Shown: piece after piece, positions 1 to 6,078 of the stretch
Position numbering within the stretch: the stretch's first letter is position 1
How the letters are laid out: each line of letters begins with the position of its first letter
Assembly (NCBI GenBank): GCA_017997515.1
Contig: JAGOEY010000113.1
Span: 1 to 6,138, forward strand
Source: Burkholderiaceae bacterium
GTDB lineage: Bacteria; Pseudomonadota; Gammaproteobacteria; Burkholderiales; Burkholderiaceae
Reading direction: 5' to 3'
Length of the DNA stretch: 6,138 bases
Made by a program: the position numbers and the translations under genes
The notes under the pieces: generated by a model
Seen by the model: only the letters and a program-made list of their open reading frames with translations
What the model was told of the DNA's origin: nothing
Database searches by the model: none

Positions 1-221
1 TGCAGACGCGCGAGGTCACCTTCAACGAGCAAGGTCTGCGTGTCGGCGAGCCCGGCCCGTGGCAGGTATTCCAGGGTGATATCCAGGGGTTCAACTTCGA
101 GCCGGGTTACCGCTCGGTGTTGCGTGTAGACCGCTTCACCCGCGCCAACCCGCCAGCAGATGCATCACGCTATATCTTTGTGCTGGATATGCAGGTGGAA
201 ACTGCGCGGGTCGCAAAGTAA
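1..221 (+). CDS. DUF4377-like domain protein, C-terminal part (5' end outside window)
   Basis: Reading from base 3 gives 72 uninterrupted codons ending in TAA at 219-221; the start lies upstream of the window. The visible protein contains WQVFQGDIQGFNFEPGY, then a short strand ending SVLRVDRF, then NPPADASRYIFVLDMQV. This order (W..F...I.GF.FEPGY, a hydrophobic strand with L.V, then a P.D.S-type turn and a final strand) resembles the DUF4377 domain. That domain often follows a META/HslJ-like domain in beta-proteobacterial envelope proteins, but whether a META domain is present here cannot be seen. The biochemical role of DUF4377 is not known to me. The gene runs toward the AraC-type regulator and shares no operon with the lipid genes. 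The family call is from motif memory, so it is moderate; the coding call is stronger. Confidence 0.7.
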   Translation, partial: QTREVTFNEQGLRVGEPGPWQVFQGDIQGFNFEPGYRSVLRVDRFTRANPPADASRYIFVLDMQVETARVAK

Positions 222-304
222 GCCTTCCCCTATTGGCGCACTGCTCCGGGATCGGCCCAACGGCGCCACGACGGAACGGCGTAATAGCGCAATGGCGTCA
301 ATAA

Positions 305-327
305 CTGCCTCTCTTGCAGAGAGGCAG
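305..327. terminator. Perfect 10-bp hairpin, candidate terminator
   Basis: CTGCCTCTCT at 305-314 is the exact reverse complement of AGAGAGGCAG at 318-327, with a three-base loop (TGC). On the plus strand it is followed by AGGG, so there is no U-tract. On the minus strand it is followed by TTATTG, a weak U-rich tail. It sits about 110 bases beyond the regulator's stop and 84 beyond the DUF4377-like gene's stop, so a terminator or 3'-end-protecting stem is reasonable. It fits the minus strand better. The lack of a full U-tract keeps the functional call tentative; the inverted repeat itself is certain. Confidence 0.4.
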
Positions 328-369
328 AGGGCTGGGGCCACCAACCTGTCTGCAAAGGTTTGAATCGTT

Positions 370-398
370 CGAAGAAGCTTCGCCTGCGGCGATGCCGC
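370..398. repeat. Cluster of small overlapping inverted repeats
   Basis: Three short stems overlap: CGAAG/CTTCG (370-374 with 378-382), TCGCC/GGCGA (380-384 with 388-392) and GCGGC/GCCGC (386-390 with 394-398), each with a three-base loop. They are mutually exclusive, since neighbouring arms share bases. Such patterns occur in REP-like intergenic elements and in 3' untranslated regions, but 5-bp stems are common by chance in GC-rich DNA. No function is claimed. Confidence 0.3.
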
Positions 399-435
399 GA
401 CCTGCGAGACACCCCAATGTCCCGGCAGACCCAGC

Positions 436-1476
436 TCAACGGCTGCGGTATTCGCTGGGGCTCGAGCGGGTCCAGCGTGTAAATGCGTGGCGAAAATTGG
501 CCGCATCGCTGTAACCCAGTCGGTCCGCGATCTCTTCGTTGGTCAGGGCAGTGGTGCGGAGGTAGCGGATGGCGAGCTGGGTGCGCACCTCGGTCAGTAT
601 CTGCCGGTACGACGTGCCTTCGGTGTCCAGCCTGCGGCGCAGTGTGCGGACATTCATGCCCATCGCCTCGGCCATGGTGTCCACGTCCGGAAACTGGCCC
701 GGCTGCGCCATCAACATCGCATGCACCGTACCTGCCAGTCCGGGTGGCGAAGTCATTTTCTCCAAGGCCTGGTCACACAGCTCATGGACCGTTGCGTTGG
801 TGATGGTGTCCGCATAGGTCATGCGTTGCTCCATCAGGTGGGCATCGAACCAGAAACTGTTCTCATTCTGGCCAAACTCCGTTTCGCAGCCGAAAATACT
901 GCGGTAGTGGTCGGCATGGCCGGGAGCCGGGTGCATGACACGCACGCCCCCAAAGCGAAAGTCCGTACCGTACAAATCTTTCATCACTGTCAGCATACCT
1001 GCCAGCTTGTACTCAAGCAGAAAGCGGTAAAGCGGGTCGGTCGCATCGGTCGCCAGGTTCATGCTCACGGTCCATGTGGCACGTCCGTCGGCACGGTCAA
1101 AGGACATCTCGGCAAACTGCCCCAGCATGCGGTCGTACTTCAAGGCGAAATCCACCGCGTGGGCGTGGCTAGGGCTGCTCAGCAGGGCATAACCATAGAT
1201 GCCGCAGGCGGCAATATGCATCCGAGCACCGGCGCGCAGCGCCACCAACGGGTCCTTCGATAAAGCAAGCGCGTTGCGGCACACCAGCAGCATCTGGTGC
1301 ATGGAAAGGCGGGTCGCAGGGCTCTGCAAGGCTGGCGGGTCTATGTCGCTGTGGCGCAAAACATCTGCAGGCGCAATGCCCTCGTCTGCCATCGTAGCCA
1401 CAATGATGGCCATCACATGGGCCGGATAGATAGGCTTGCTCAGGTTGAGCAGAGGAAGATTGCTCGGGCGGCGCAT
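436..1476 (-). CDS. AraC/XylS-family transcriptional regulator (OruR/arabinose-binding-domain type)
   Basis: The 346-residue length is typical of AraC regulators with an N-terminal sensor domain of about 200 residues. Residues about 30-215 match the 'arabinose-binding' domain found in OruR-like regulators. The C-terminal part, about 250-346, is the DNA-binding domain. Its first helix-turn-helix is around 266-286 (MAEAMGMNVRTLRRRL) and its second around 313-336, with the family hallmark LGYSDAANFRHAFTRW followed by SSPSEYR at 338-344. It is a cytoplasmic DNA-binding protein that probably responds to a small ligand, which cannot be predicted. The start at 1476 has a weak Shine-Dalgarno (TGGGGT) about 8 bases upstream. 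Met22 (ATG at about 1413) is an alternative, but it would cut into the first predicted helix. The gene is divergent from the acyl-CoA ligase, so regulation of that operon, and of itself, is the natural inference. I see no truncation or frameshift. Confidence 0.93.
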   Translation of the reverse strand: MRRPSNLPLLNLSKPIYPAHVMAIIVATMADEGIAPADVLRHSDIDPPALQSPATRLSMHQMLLVCRNALALSKDPLVALRAGARMHIAACGIYGYALLSSPSHAHAVDFALKYDRMLGQFAEMSFDRADGRATWTVSMNLATDATDPLYRFLLEYKLAGMLTVMKDLYGTDFRFGGVRVMHPAPGHADHYRSIFGCETEFGQNENSFWFDAHLMEQRMTYADTITNATVHELCDQALEKMTSPPGLAGTVHAMLMAQPGQFPDVDTMAEAMGMNVRTLRRRLDTEGTSYRQILTEVRTQLAIRYLRTTALTNEEIADRLGYSDAANFRHAFTRWTRSSPSEYRSR

Positions 1477-1594
1477 GGTATCAACCCCATCTCATTTTTG
1501 GTGTGTTGTCGTGCCGGTATGCGGCGGTCTTTTTTTGCGTCATGGATACCCTGAGAAGCGCTCACATGGTGTCATCCCTGGCGCGGGATACAAC

Positions 1595-1624
1595 AGGGAA
1601 AGTGCCAAGAGGGAAAGTGCCAAG
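1595..1624. repeat. Perfect 15-bp tandem direct repeat, candidate regulator-binding site
   Basis: AGGGAAAGTGCCAAG occurs twice with no gap, at 1595-1609 and 1610-1624. AraC/XylS proteins often bind direct repeats upstream of the promoter they activate. This pair lies about 60-90 bases upstream of the proposed -35 element of the ligase promoter and about 120 bases from the regulator's start. The repeat is directly visible. Its role as an operator is inferred from position and the known habits of the family; replication slippage is the plain alternative. Confidence 0.5.
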
Positions 1625-1640
1625 CCCAAGACCCCTAAGA

Positions 1641-1652
1641 GACACCAGTGTC
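1641..1652. promoter_or_regulatory. 12-bp palindrome GACAC-CA-GTGTC
   Basis: GACAC at 1641-1645 is the exact reverse complement of GTGTC at 1648-1652, with two bases between. It lies 16 bases after the tandem repeat and about 33 bases upstream of the proposed -35 element. A dyad of this kind suits a dimeric regulator other than an AraC protein, which usually prefers direct repeats. It is short enough to arise by chance, so confidence is low. Confidence 0.25.
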
Positions 1653-1685
1653 CGCAACCCACCCGGGCACTGACCGTTTCGCACC

Positions 1686-1715
1686 TTGCGGCCACAAATC
1701 ACTCGCTTTTATGCT
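1686..1715 (+). promoter_or_regulatory. Putative sigma-70 promoter of the lipid operon
   Basis: TTGCGG at 1686-1691 (3 of 6 matches to TTGACA) and TATGCT at 1710-1715 (4 of 6 to TATAAT) are separated by 18 bases. Transcription would begin near 1722, leaving an untranslated leader of about 22 bases before the ligase ATG. The weak -35 is what one expects of an activator-dependent promoter. No experimental support is available from the sequence. Confidence 0.4.
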
Positions 1716-1744
1716 GTCCCACCCATAAAACGTGAGAGACAAGC

Positions 1745-3445
1745 ATGCAGAATTTCCCGTGGATCAAGTCCTACCCCCAAGGTGTGCGCTGGGACGACGC
1801 CTTGAACCTCACCAGCGTGCAAACGCTGCTGGACAACGCGGTGCAGCAGTGGCCCGATCAGCCCGCCATCGACTTCATGGGCAAGAAACTGAGCTACCGC
1901 GAGCTGTCGGCGCTGGTAGACCGCGCCGCCGCGGGCTTTCAGGCCCTGGGGGTCAAACCTGGCGTCCACGTAGGGCTGTACCTGCCCAATACACCGCATT
2001 ACGTCATCAGCTTTTTTGGCATCCTCAAAGCCGGTGGCACGGTGGTGAACTACTCCCCGCTGGACGCAGAGAAAGTGCTGGAGCACAAGGTGGACGACAG
2101 CGAGACCGACATTCTGGTCACACTGAGCCTGGCATCGCTCTACCCCAATATGAAAGGCCTGCTGGGCAAGACACGCCTTCAACATCTGGTGGTGGGCACA
2201 CTGGGCGAGTTCAGTGCCATGCCCGCGGCAGTAGACGCCAAAATGGCCGCCGATGGCCAGTCTGTGGCAGTGGCTTTTGATGCGCAGCAGCACAGTTTCG
2301 AGCAACTCCTGGCCAACGACGGCCAGCACCAGGTCTGGCCTGTGGCCGATGTCACAAAGACGCTGGCCGTGCTGCAGTACACCGGCGGCACCACCGGCCT
2401 GCCCAAGGGCGCCATGCTGTCGCACGGCAACGTGACGGCAGCGACCCAGCAGGCCATGCTCACGGCCACCCTGGGCGGCACGTCACTGCAAACCGGCTGT
2501 GAACGCATGCTCGTGGTGCTGCCGCTGTTTCATGTCTATGCCATGGTGGTGGACATGTTGCTGGGCATCCAGATTGGCGCTGAGCTCGTGTTGTGTGTTC
2601 GGTTCGATCCCGGTGCTGCACTGAAAGACATTGCCAGCCGACGCATCACCTGTTTTCCAGGCGTGCCCACCATGTTCACGGCCGTGGTCAGCCACCCGGA
2701 CGTGGCCAGCCACGACCTGCGCTCACTCAAGGTCTGCAACTCGGGTGGCGCGCCCATGCCGGTCGAGCTGCTGCACCGTTTTGAAGCGCTGACCGGCTGC
2801 CATCTCACCGAGGGCTGGGGCATGACCGAGACAGCCTCGCTGGGCACGTTCACCCCCGCCGTGGGCGACGCTAAACCCGGCTCCTGCGGCATGCCAGCGC
2901 CCCATGTGCGTTTGCAATTTGCCGATGTAGCAGACCCGAGCCGTATCGCGCCCCAAGGCGAGCGCGGCGAAATCACCATCGCAGGCCCGAACGTGATGAT
3001 GGGCTACTGGAAGAACCCCAAGGCCACGGCGGAGAGTTTTACGCCCGATGGGTTTTTCCGTACCGGCGACGTCGGCTATATGGACGAGGATGGCTATGTC
3101 TACATCGTGGACCGCACCAAGGACATGCTGCTGTGTGGTGGCTTCAACGTCTACCCCCGGCTGATCGAAGACGCCATCTACGCCCACCCGCTGGTGCAGG
3201 AGGTGATGGTGATTGGTATTGCCGACGCCTACCGTGGCGAGTCGCCCAAGGCCTATATCAAGCTCAAAGCCGGTGCCGAACCCATCACCCTGGAGTCCCT
3301 CAAAGACTTCCTCAAAACCCGGCTGGGCAAACACGAAATGATCTACGCCATGGAACTGCGCGACGACCTGCCCAAGACGGCTGTCGGCAAACTCTCCAAG
3401 AAGATGCTGCATGACCAGCTGGCCCAAGAAACAAAGACTGCCTGA
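1745..3445 (+). CDS. Long/medium-chain fatty acid (or dicarboxylate)-CoA ligase, AMP-forming
   Basis: This 566-residue protein has normal length for a FadD/PimA-type ligase, which activates a carboxylic acid to acyl-CoA through an acyl-AMP intermediate. The ANL-superfamily motifs are in order. The P-loop YTGGTTGLPKG is at residues 212-222, GWGMTE at 357-362, FRTGD at 438-442 and DRTKDMLLCGGFNVYP at 456-471. PKTAVGK at 543-549 carries the likely catalytic Lys549. All catalytic positions appear intact. The usual Glu in the NVYPxE motif is Leu473, which some relatives tolerate. There is no signal peptide, so it acts in the cytoplasm or at the inner membrane. The ATG at 1745 has GAGAG (1734-1738) a few bases upstream and gives the usual N-terminus (PWIKSYPQGV). 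It is the first gene of the operon, and supply of acyl-CoA to the downstream WS/DGAT is the likely job. Exact chain length, and monocarboxylic versus dicarboxylic (pimA-like) substrate, cannot be told. Confidence 0.93.
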   Translation: MQNFPWIKSYPQGVRWDDALNLTSVQTLLDNAVQQWPDQPAIDFMGKKLSYRELSALVDRAAAGFQALGVKPGVHVGLYLPNTPHYVISFFGILKAGGTVVNYSPLDAEKVLEHKVDDSETDILVTLSLASLYPNMKGLLGKTRLQHLVVGTLGEFSAMPAAVDAKMAADGQSVAVAFDAQQHSFEQLLANDGQHQVWPVADVTKTLAVLQYTGGTTGLPKGAMLSHGNVTAATQQAMLTATLGGTSLQTGCERMLVVLPLFHVYAMVVDMLLGIQIGAELVLCVRFDPGAALKDIASRRITCFPGVPTMFTAVVSHPDVASHDLRSLKVCNSGGAPMPVELLHRFEALTGCHLTEGWGMTETASLGTFTPAVGDAKPGSCGMPAPHVRLQFADVADPSRIAPQGERGEITIAGPNVMMGYWKNPKATAESFTPDGFFRTGDVGYMDEDGYVYIVDRTKDMLLCGGFNVYPRLIEDAIYAHPLVQEVMVIGIADAYRGESPKAYIKLKAGAEPITLESLKDFLKTRLGKHEMIYAMELRDDLPKTAVGKLSKKMLHDQLAQETKTA

Positions 3446-3472
3446 GTTTCACCACTTCATGGAGACAACAAC

Positions 3473-3577
3473 ATGACCACACTGACGCTGAATTTCAGCG
3501 ACACGGTGTATGGCATGGGTGCGGGCATACTTCTGCGACTGACAGTACAGGCCAAGCAGGCCCAAGCTCAACTTTAG
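3473..3577 (+). CDS. Small hypothetical protein, 34 residues
   Basis: An ATG at 3473 opens a 34-codon frame ending in TAG at 3575-3577. A strong Shine-Dalgarno, GGAG at 3461-3464, lies 8 bases upstream, better than that of most genes here. The frame begins 27 bases after the ligase stop. Its stop codon overlaps the AGGAA ribosome-binding site of the hydrolase, a spacing typical of translated operon genes. The peptide starts MTTLTLNFSD, has a short hydrophobic stretch (GMGAGILLRLTV) and ends in a Gln/Ala-rich tail (QAKQAQAQL). I recognise no family. The hydrophobic part looks too short for a confident membrane segment. It could be a real small protein, a translational-coupling leader for the hydrolase, or a remnant of a longer gene. 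Confidence 0.5.
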   Translation: MTTLTLNFSDTVYGMGAGILLRLTVQAKQAQAQL

Positions 3578-3585
3578 GAATCACC

Positions 3586-4404
3586 ATGGCTTTCTCTGCC
3601 TCTTTGCGCAACCTGACGCACCTGGGCGCCGTCTTCAGCCCCACCGTTGACGAGCGGCGGCCTTCCAAAATACTGATGCTGCTGGAGGGCCGTGCCGGCC
3701 TGGAATGGGCCAGCACGGCCATGGCCCTGCCCTGGCTACTGCGCTGCGTACCACGCGGGGACGGGCACCCGGTGCTGGTCTTGCCAGGCTTGATCGCGAC
3801 CGACGCCTCCACCGCGCCCCTGCGCCGGTTTCTGCGGGGACGGGGTTATGCCGTACAGGGCTGGAAACAGGGCCGCAATCTGGGGCCCCGCGAGGGGGTT
3901 GTCGAAAAAATGCACGAAACCCTGGCCGACATGCACGCCACATCGGGCCGCAAGGTCAGTGTGATCGGCTGGAGTCTGGGCGGTGTTTATGCCCGTGAGC
4001 TGGCCCGAACCACCCCTGAGCATGTGCGCCAAGTGATCACCCTGGGCACTCCCTTGTATGGAGATGCCCACGACACCAATGCCTCGGGTGTGTACCGCCG
4101 TGTCAGCGGACGCACCGCAGCACAAGACCAAGGGTTTCGGGGCCAGACCGCGCCGCCCGTGCCCACCACGTCGATCTACACCCGCACCGACGGTGTGGTG
4201 GGCTGGGGCTGCTCGGTCGAGTGGCAAGGCCCGCAAACTGACAACATTGAGATCAACAGCGCCAGCCATACCGGCCTGGGGGTCAACCCCCTGGTCTGGT
4301 ACGCGGTGGGTCAGCGCCTGGCCCAGGCAGAAGACGCGTGGGCACACTTCTCCCCCAAAGGCATGGCACGGCTGTTGTTTCCATTTACCGCGCCTGCGCG
4401 TTGA
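3586..4404 (+). CDS. Alpha/beta hydrolase, lipase/esterase type
   Basis: This 272-residue protein has the features of a serine hydrolase of the triacylglycerol lipase/PGAP1-like group. HPVLVLPGL at 61-69 gives the first core strand and the oxyanion-hole region. GWSLGG at 128-133 is the nucleophile elbow, with Ser130. Asp202 in TRTDGVVGW and His228 in SASHTGLG are the likely acid and base of the triad, both in contexts typical of these lipases. No signal peptide is visible, so an intracellular role is likely. The start at 3586 is fixed by AGGAA at 3576-3580, five bases upstream. It lies between an acyl-CoA ligase and a WS/DGAT, which suggests it acts on acyl esters: storage-lipid hydrolysis, lipid remodelling or acyl-CoA release. 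The true substrate is unknown. The family call is firm, the pathway assignment is inference. Confidence 0.9.
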   Translation: MAFSASLRNLTHLGAVFSPTVDERRPSKILMLLEGRAGLEWASTAMALPWLLRCVPRGDGHPVLVLPGLIATDASTAPLRRFLRGRGYAVQGWKQGRNLGPREGVVEKMHETLADMHATSGRKVSVIGWSLGGVYARELARTTPEHVRQVITLGTPLYGDAHDTNASGVYRRVSGRTAAQDQGFRGQTAPPVPTTSIYTRTDGVVGWGCSVEWQGPQTDNIEINSASHTGLGVNPLVWYAVGQRLAQAEDAWAHFSPKGMARLLFPFTAPAR

Positions 4405-4453
4405 ATTTTGTTTCTGATTTTTGTCCCCTACTGAACATTCATCTCCATTCACC

Positions 4454-6058
4454 ATGAACCACCTTAGCGGCGCTGACTCCATGTTCCTGCACATGGAAAC
4501 CCCCGAAATGCCCATGCATGTCGGCTCTTTGAATGTGCTGGACTTGCCCCCTGGTTACGAGGGCAACTTTTTTGAGGATGCCAAAACACACCTGCTCGGG
4601 CGTATGCACCTGGCCGATGTGTACACGCGCAAACTCGCCTTGATGCCGTTTGACCTGTCCAACCCCGTGTGGGTGGAAGACGACAACGTGGATCTGGACT
4701 ACCACATTCGCCACGTCACCCTGCCCAAACCGGGCTCTAACACCCAGCTGCAAAAGCTGGTGGCGCGGCTGCACTCCAGCCTGCTTGACCGCAGCCGCCC
4801 ACTGTGGGAGTTCTACATCATTGACGGCCTGCGCAGCGGGCAAGTGGCCTTCTACAGCAAGGTGCACCATGCAGGCATTGACGGCCAAGCGGGCGTGGCG
4901 CTGGCCACCTCGATGTTCGACACCGAAGCCACCGGGCGCAAGATCAAACCCGCGCGCAAACGCCCCCGCAACAGCCAGTACCAGCTGGGCATGGCAGAGC
5001 TGGCCGGTGCAGCATTACGCAACACGGCGGTTCAAGCGTTCAAGCTGGTCAAAATGACGCCCGAAATCTTTCGTGCCGCCAAAAGTGTGCTGATCCCAGA
5101 AAAAAATGCCGATGGCAAACGCGACTGGTCTTTGCCCAAAACCATCAACCCGTTTGCGCCCCGAACCCTGCTGAATGTGTCCATCACCAACCAGCGCAGC
5201 TTCGCCGCGCGCACGGTGCCGTTGGCCGAGGTCAAACACATCGCAAAACTGACCGGTGTGTCACTCAACGATGTGGTGGTGGGCACGGTGGCCGGTGGTT
5301 TGCGTAAATACCTGAAGGAATTGGACGATCTGCCGGTCAAATCGATGTCCGCCGCCGTGCCGGTCAGCCTGCGCGAGGCGGGCGACAGCACCGCCAATAA
5401 CCAGGTCAGCATGATCTTGATGACCTTGGCCAGCGATGAGCCAGACCCGCTCAAGCGGCTGCAAAAAATCAACGCATCATCGGCCAGCAGCAAATCCAAG
5501 ATGAGCCGCCTTAAAGCCGTTATGGCGCTGGACTTTCCGATGGTCGCAGCGCCCTGGCTGATGTCCGGGCTGAGCTCCATCGTAGGCCGCTCCAAACTGG
5601 TGGACATCGTGCCGCCCATTGCCAACGTGCTGATCTCCAACGTGGCGGGTATTCCGGTGCAGCTCTACTTTGCAGGCGCCGCCGTGGTCAGCTACTACCC
5701 GGTGTCGATCCCTGCACACGGCATGGCGCTGAATGTGACGGTGCAAAGCTACAACGGCCGGCTCGACTACGGCCTGATCAGCTGCCAGCGTGCGGTGCCC
5801 GACATCCATGAGCTGGCCGACTACCTGCTGGCCGAACACCGCCTGCTCCTAGAGCTGGCGCTGGCCCAAGCCCCCGCCCCCGCTGCAGCCGCCGTGACAA
5901 CCACAGGCACCGCAGACAAGCCCCGCAAGTCCAAAGCCAGTGCGAAAAAATCGGCCTTGCGCCCAGACGTGCAGGCCATCAAACCGGCCGTTATCCCCGT
6001 CAAACGGGCGACCCCAGCCAAGGCTACCCGACCTGCACTCGTGTCGAGCCAGGCCTGA
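4454..6058 (+). CDS. Wax ester synthase/diacylglycerol acyltransferase (WS/DGAT)
   Basis: Numbering from the ATG at 4454 gives 534 residues. The enzyme transfers an acyl group from acyl-CoA to a fatty alcohol or diacylglycerol, making wax esters or triacylglycerol at the inner membrane. The N-terminus MNHLSGADSMFLHMETPEMPMHVG is the typical family opening. PLWE is at 116-119, the catalytic HHAGIDG (HHxxxDG) at 138-144, LNDVVVG at 271-277 and SNVAGIPVQLYFAGA at 395-409. The 4454 ATG is chosen because it begins the conserved block; an in-frame TTG at 4421 would add 11 unconserved residues. Neither start has a clear Shine-Dalgarno. After about residue 470 the protein leaves the family core and ends in a basic Ala/Pro/Lys-rich tail with SKASAKK, which looks disordered. 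It is the last gene of the operon, 49 bases after the hydrolase, and probably uses acyl-CoA made by the ligase. Preference for wax ester or triacylglycerol cannot be read from sequence. Confidence 0.94.
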   Translation: MNHLSGADSMFLHMETPEMPMHVGSLNVLDLPPGYEGNFFEDAKTHLLGRMHLADVYTRKLALMPFDLSNPVWVEDDNVDLDYHIRHVTLPKPGSNTQLQKLVARLHSSLLDRSRPLWEFYIIDGLRSGQVAFYSKVHHAGIDGQAGVALATSMFDTEATGRKIKPARKRPRNSQYQLGMAELAGAALRNTAVQAFKLVKMTPEIFRAAKSVLIPEKNADGKRDWSLPKTINPFAPRTLLNVSITNQRSFAARTVPLAEVKHIAKLTGVSLNDVVVGTVAGGLRKYLKELDDLPVKSMSAAVPVSLREAGDSTANNQVSMILMTLASDEPDPLKRLQKINASSASSKSKMSRLKAVMALDFPMVAAPWLMSGLSSIVGRSKLVDIVPPIANVLISNVAGIPVQLYFAGAAVVSYYPVSIPAHGMALNVTVQSYNGRLDYGLISCQRAVPDIHELADYLLAEHRLLLELALAQAPAPAAAAVTTTGTADKPRKSKASAKKSALRPDVQAIKPAVIPVKRATPAKATRPALVSSQA

Positions 6059-6078
6059 CGATTGACTGGTGAGGCGCG

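Larger units (their letters stand above)
222..435. other. Non-coding spacer between convergent genes
   Basis: These 214 bases lie between the stop of the DUF4377-like gene and the stop of the regulator on the other strand. Several frames stay open across the spacer, but none has a convincing start site or recognisable domain, so I call no gene. It contains a perfect hairpin (305-327) and a cluster of small overlapping inverted repeats (370-398), listed separately. It probably serves to end transcription from both sides, and may be a dispersed intergenic repeat. Confidence 0.6.
1477..1744. promoter_or_regulatory. Divergent intergenic control region between regulator and lipid operon
   Basis: These 268 bases separate the start codons of the regulator (minus) and the acyl-CoA ligase (plus) and must hold both promoters. 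They contain a T7 run at 1530-1536, a small ATCCC/GGGAT inverted repeat at 1574-1578/1585-1589, a perfect 15-bp tandem repeat at 1595-1624, a 12-bp palindrome at 1641-1652 and a plausible sigma-70 promoter for the operon at 1686-1715. I could not pick a convincing promoter for the regulator. No gene is supported here; the open frames have no start site or domain. Confidence 0.7.

Noticed and set aside
165..506. Minus-strand frame running across the 222-435 spacer
   Set aside because: It overlaps the ends of both flanking genes in other frames, has no ribosome-binding site or domain, and is explained by high GC content.
487..1263. Long plus-strand open frame opposite the AraC-family gene
   Set aside because: It is antisense to a clear regulator with intact domains. 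The translation is rich in His, Gln and Val with no recognisable motif, as expected of a shadow frame in GC-rich DNA.
1513..1536. Possible intrinsic terminator: GCCG/CGGC stem followed by T7
   Set aside because: The stem has only four pairs and two bases intervene before the T-run. No plus-strand gene upstream needs a terminator here, and it lies in the regulator's own leader region.
1709..2425. Minus-strand 238-codon frame inside the acyl-CoA ligase
   Set aside because: The ligase on the plus strand is complete with all family motifs. The antisense translation is low in information and shows no motif.
1745..4404. Ole-type cluster (OleC-like ligase with OleB-like hydrolase) for olefin synthesis
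   Set aside because: No OleA thiolase or OleD reductase is present. The ligase resembles FadD/PimA enzymes, and the hydrolase has a GWSLGG lipase elbow with a Ser nucleophile rather than the haloalkane-dehalogenase-like features of OleB.
4421..4453. TTG at 4421 as the WS/DGAT start
   Set aside because: The 11 extra residues (MSPTEHSSPFT) are not part of the usual family N-terminus, which begins at the 4454 ATG, and the TTG has no ribosome-binding site.
3736..4515. Minus-strand 259-codon frame opposite the hydrolase
   Set aside because: It spans the hydrolase and the start of the WS/DGAT, both well supported, and has no recognisable content.
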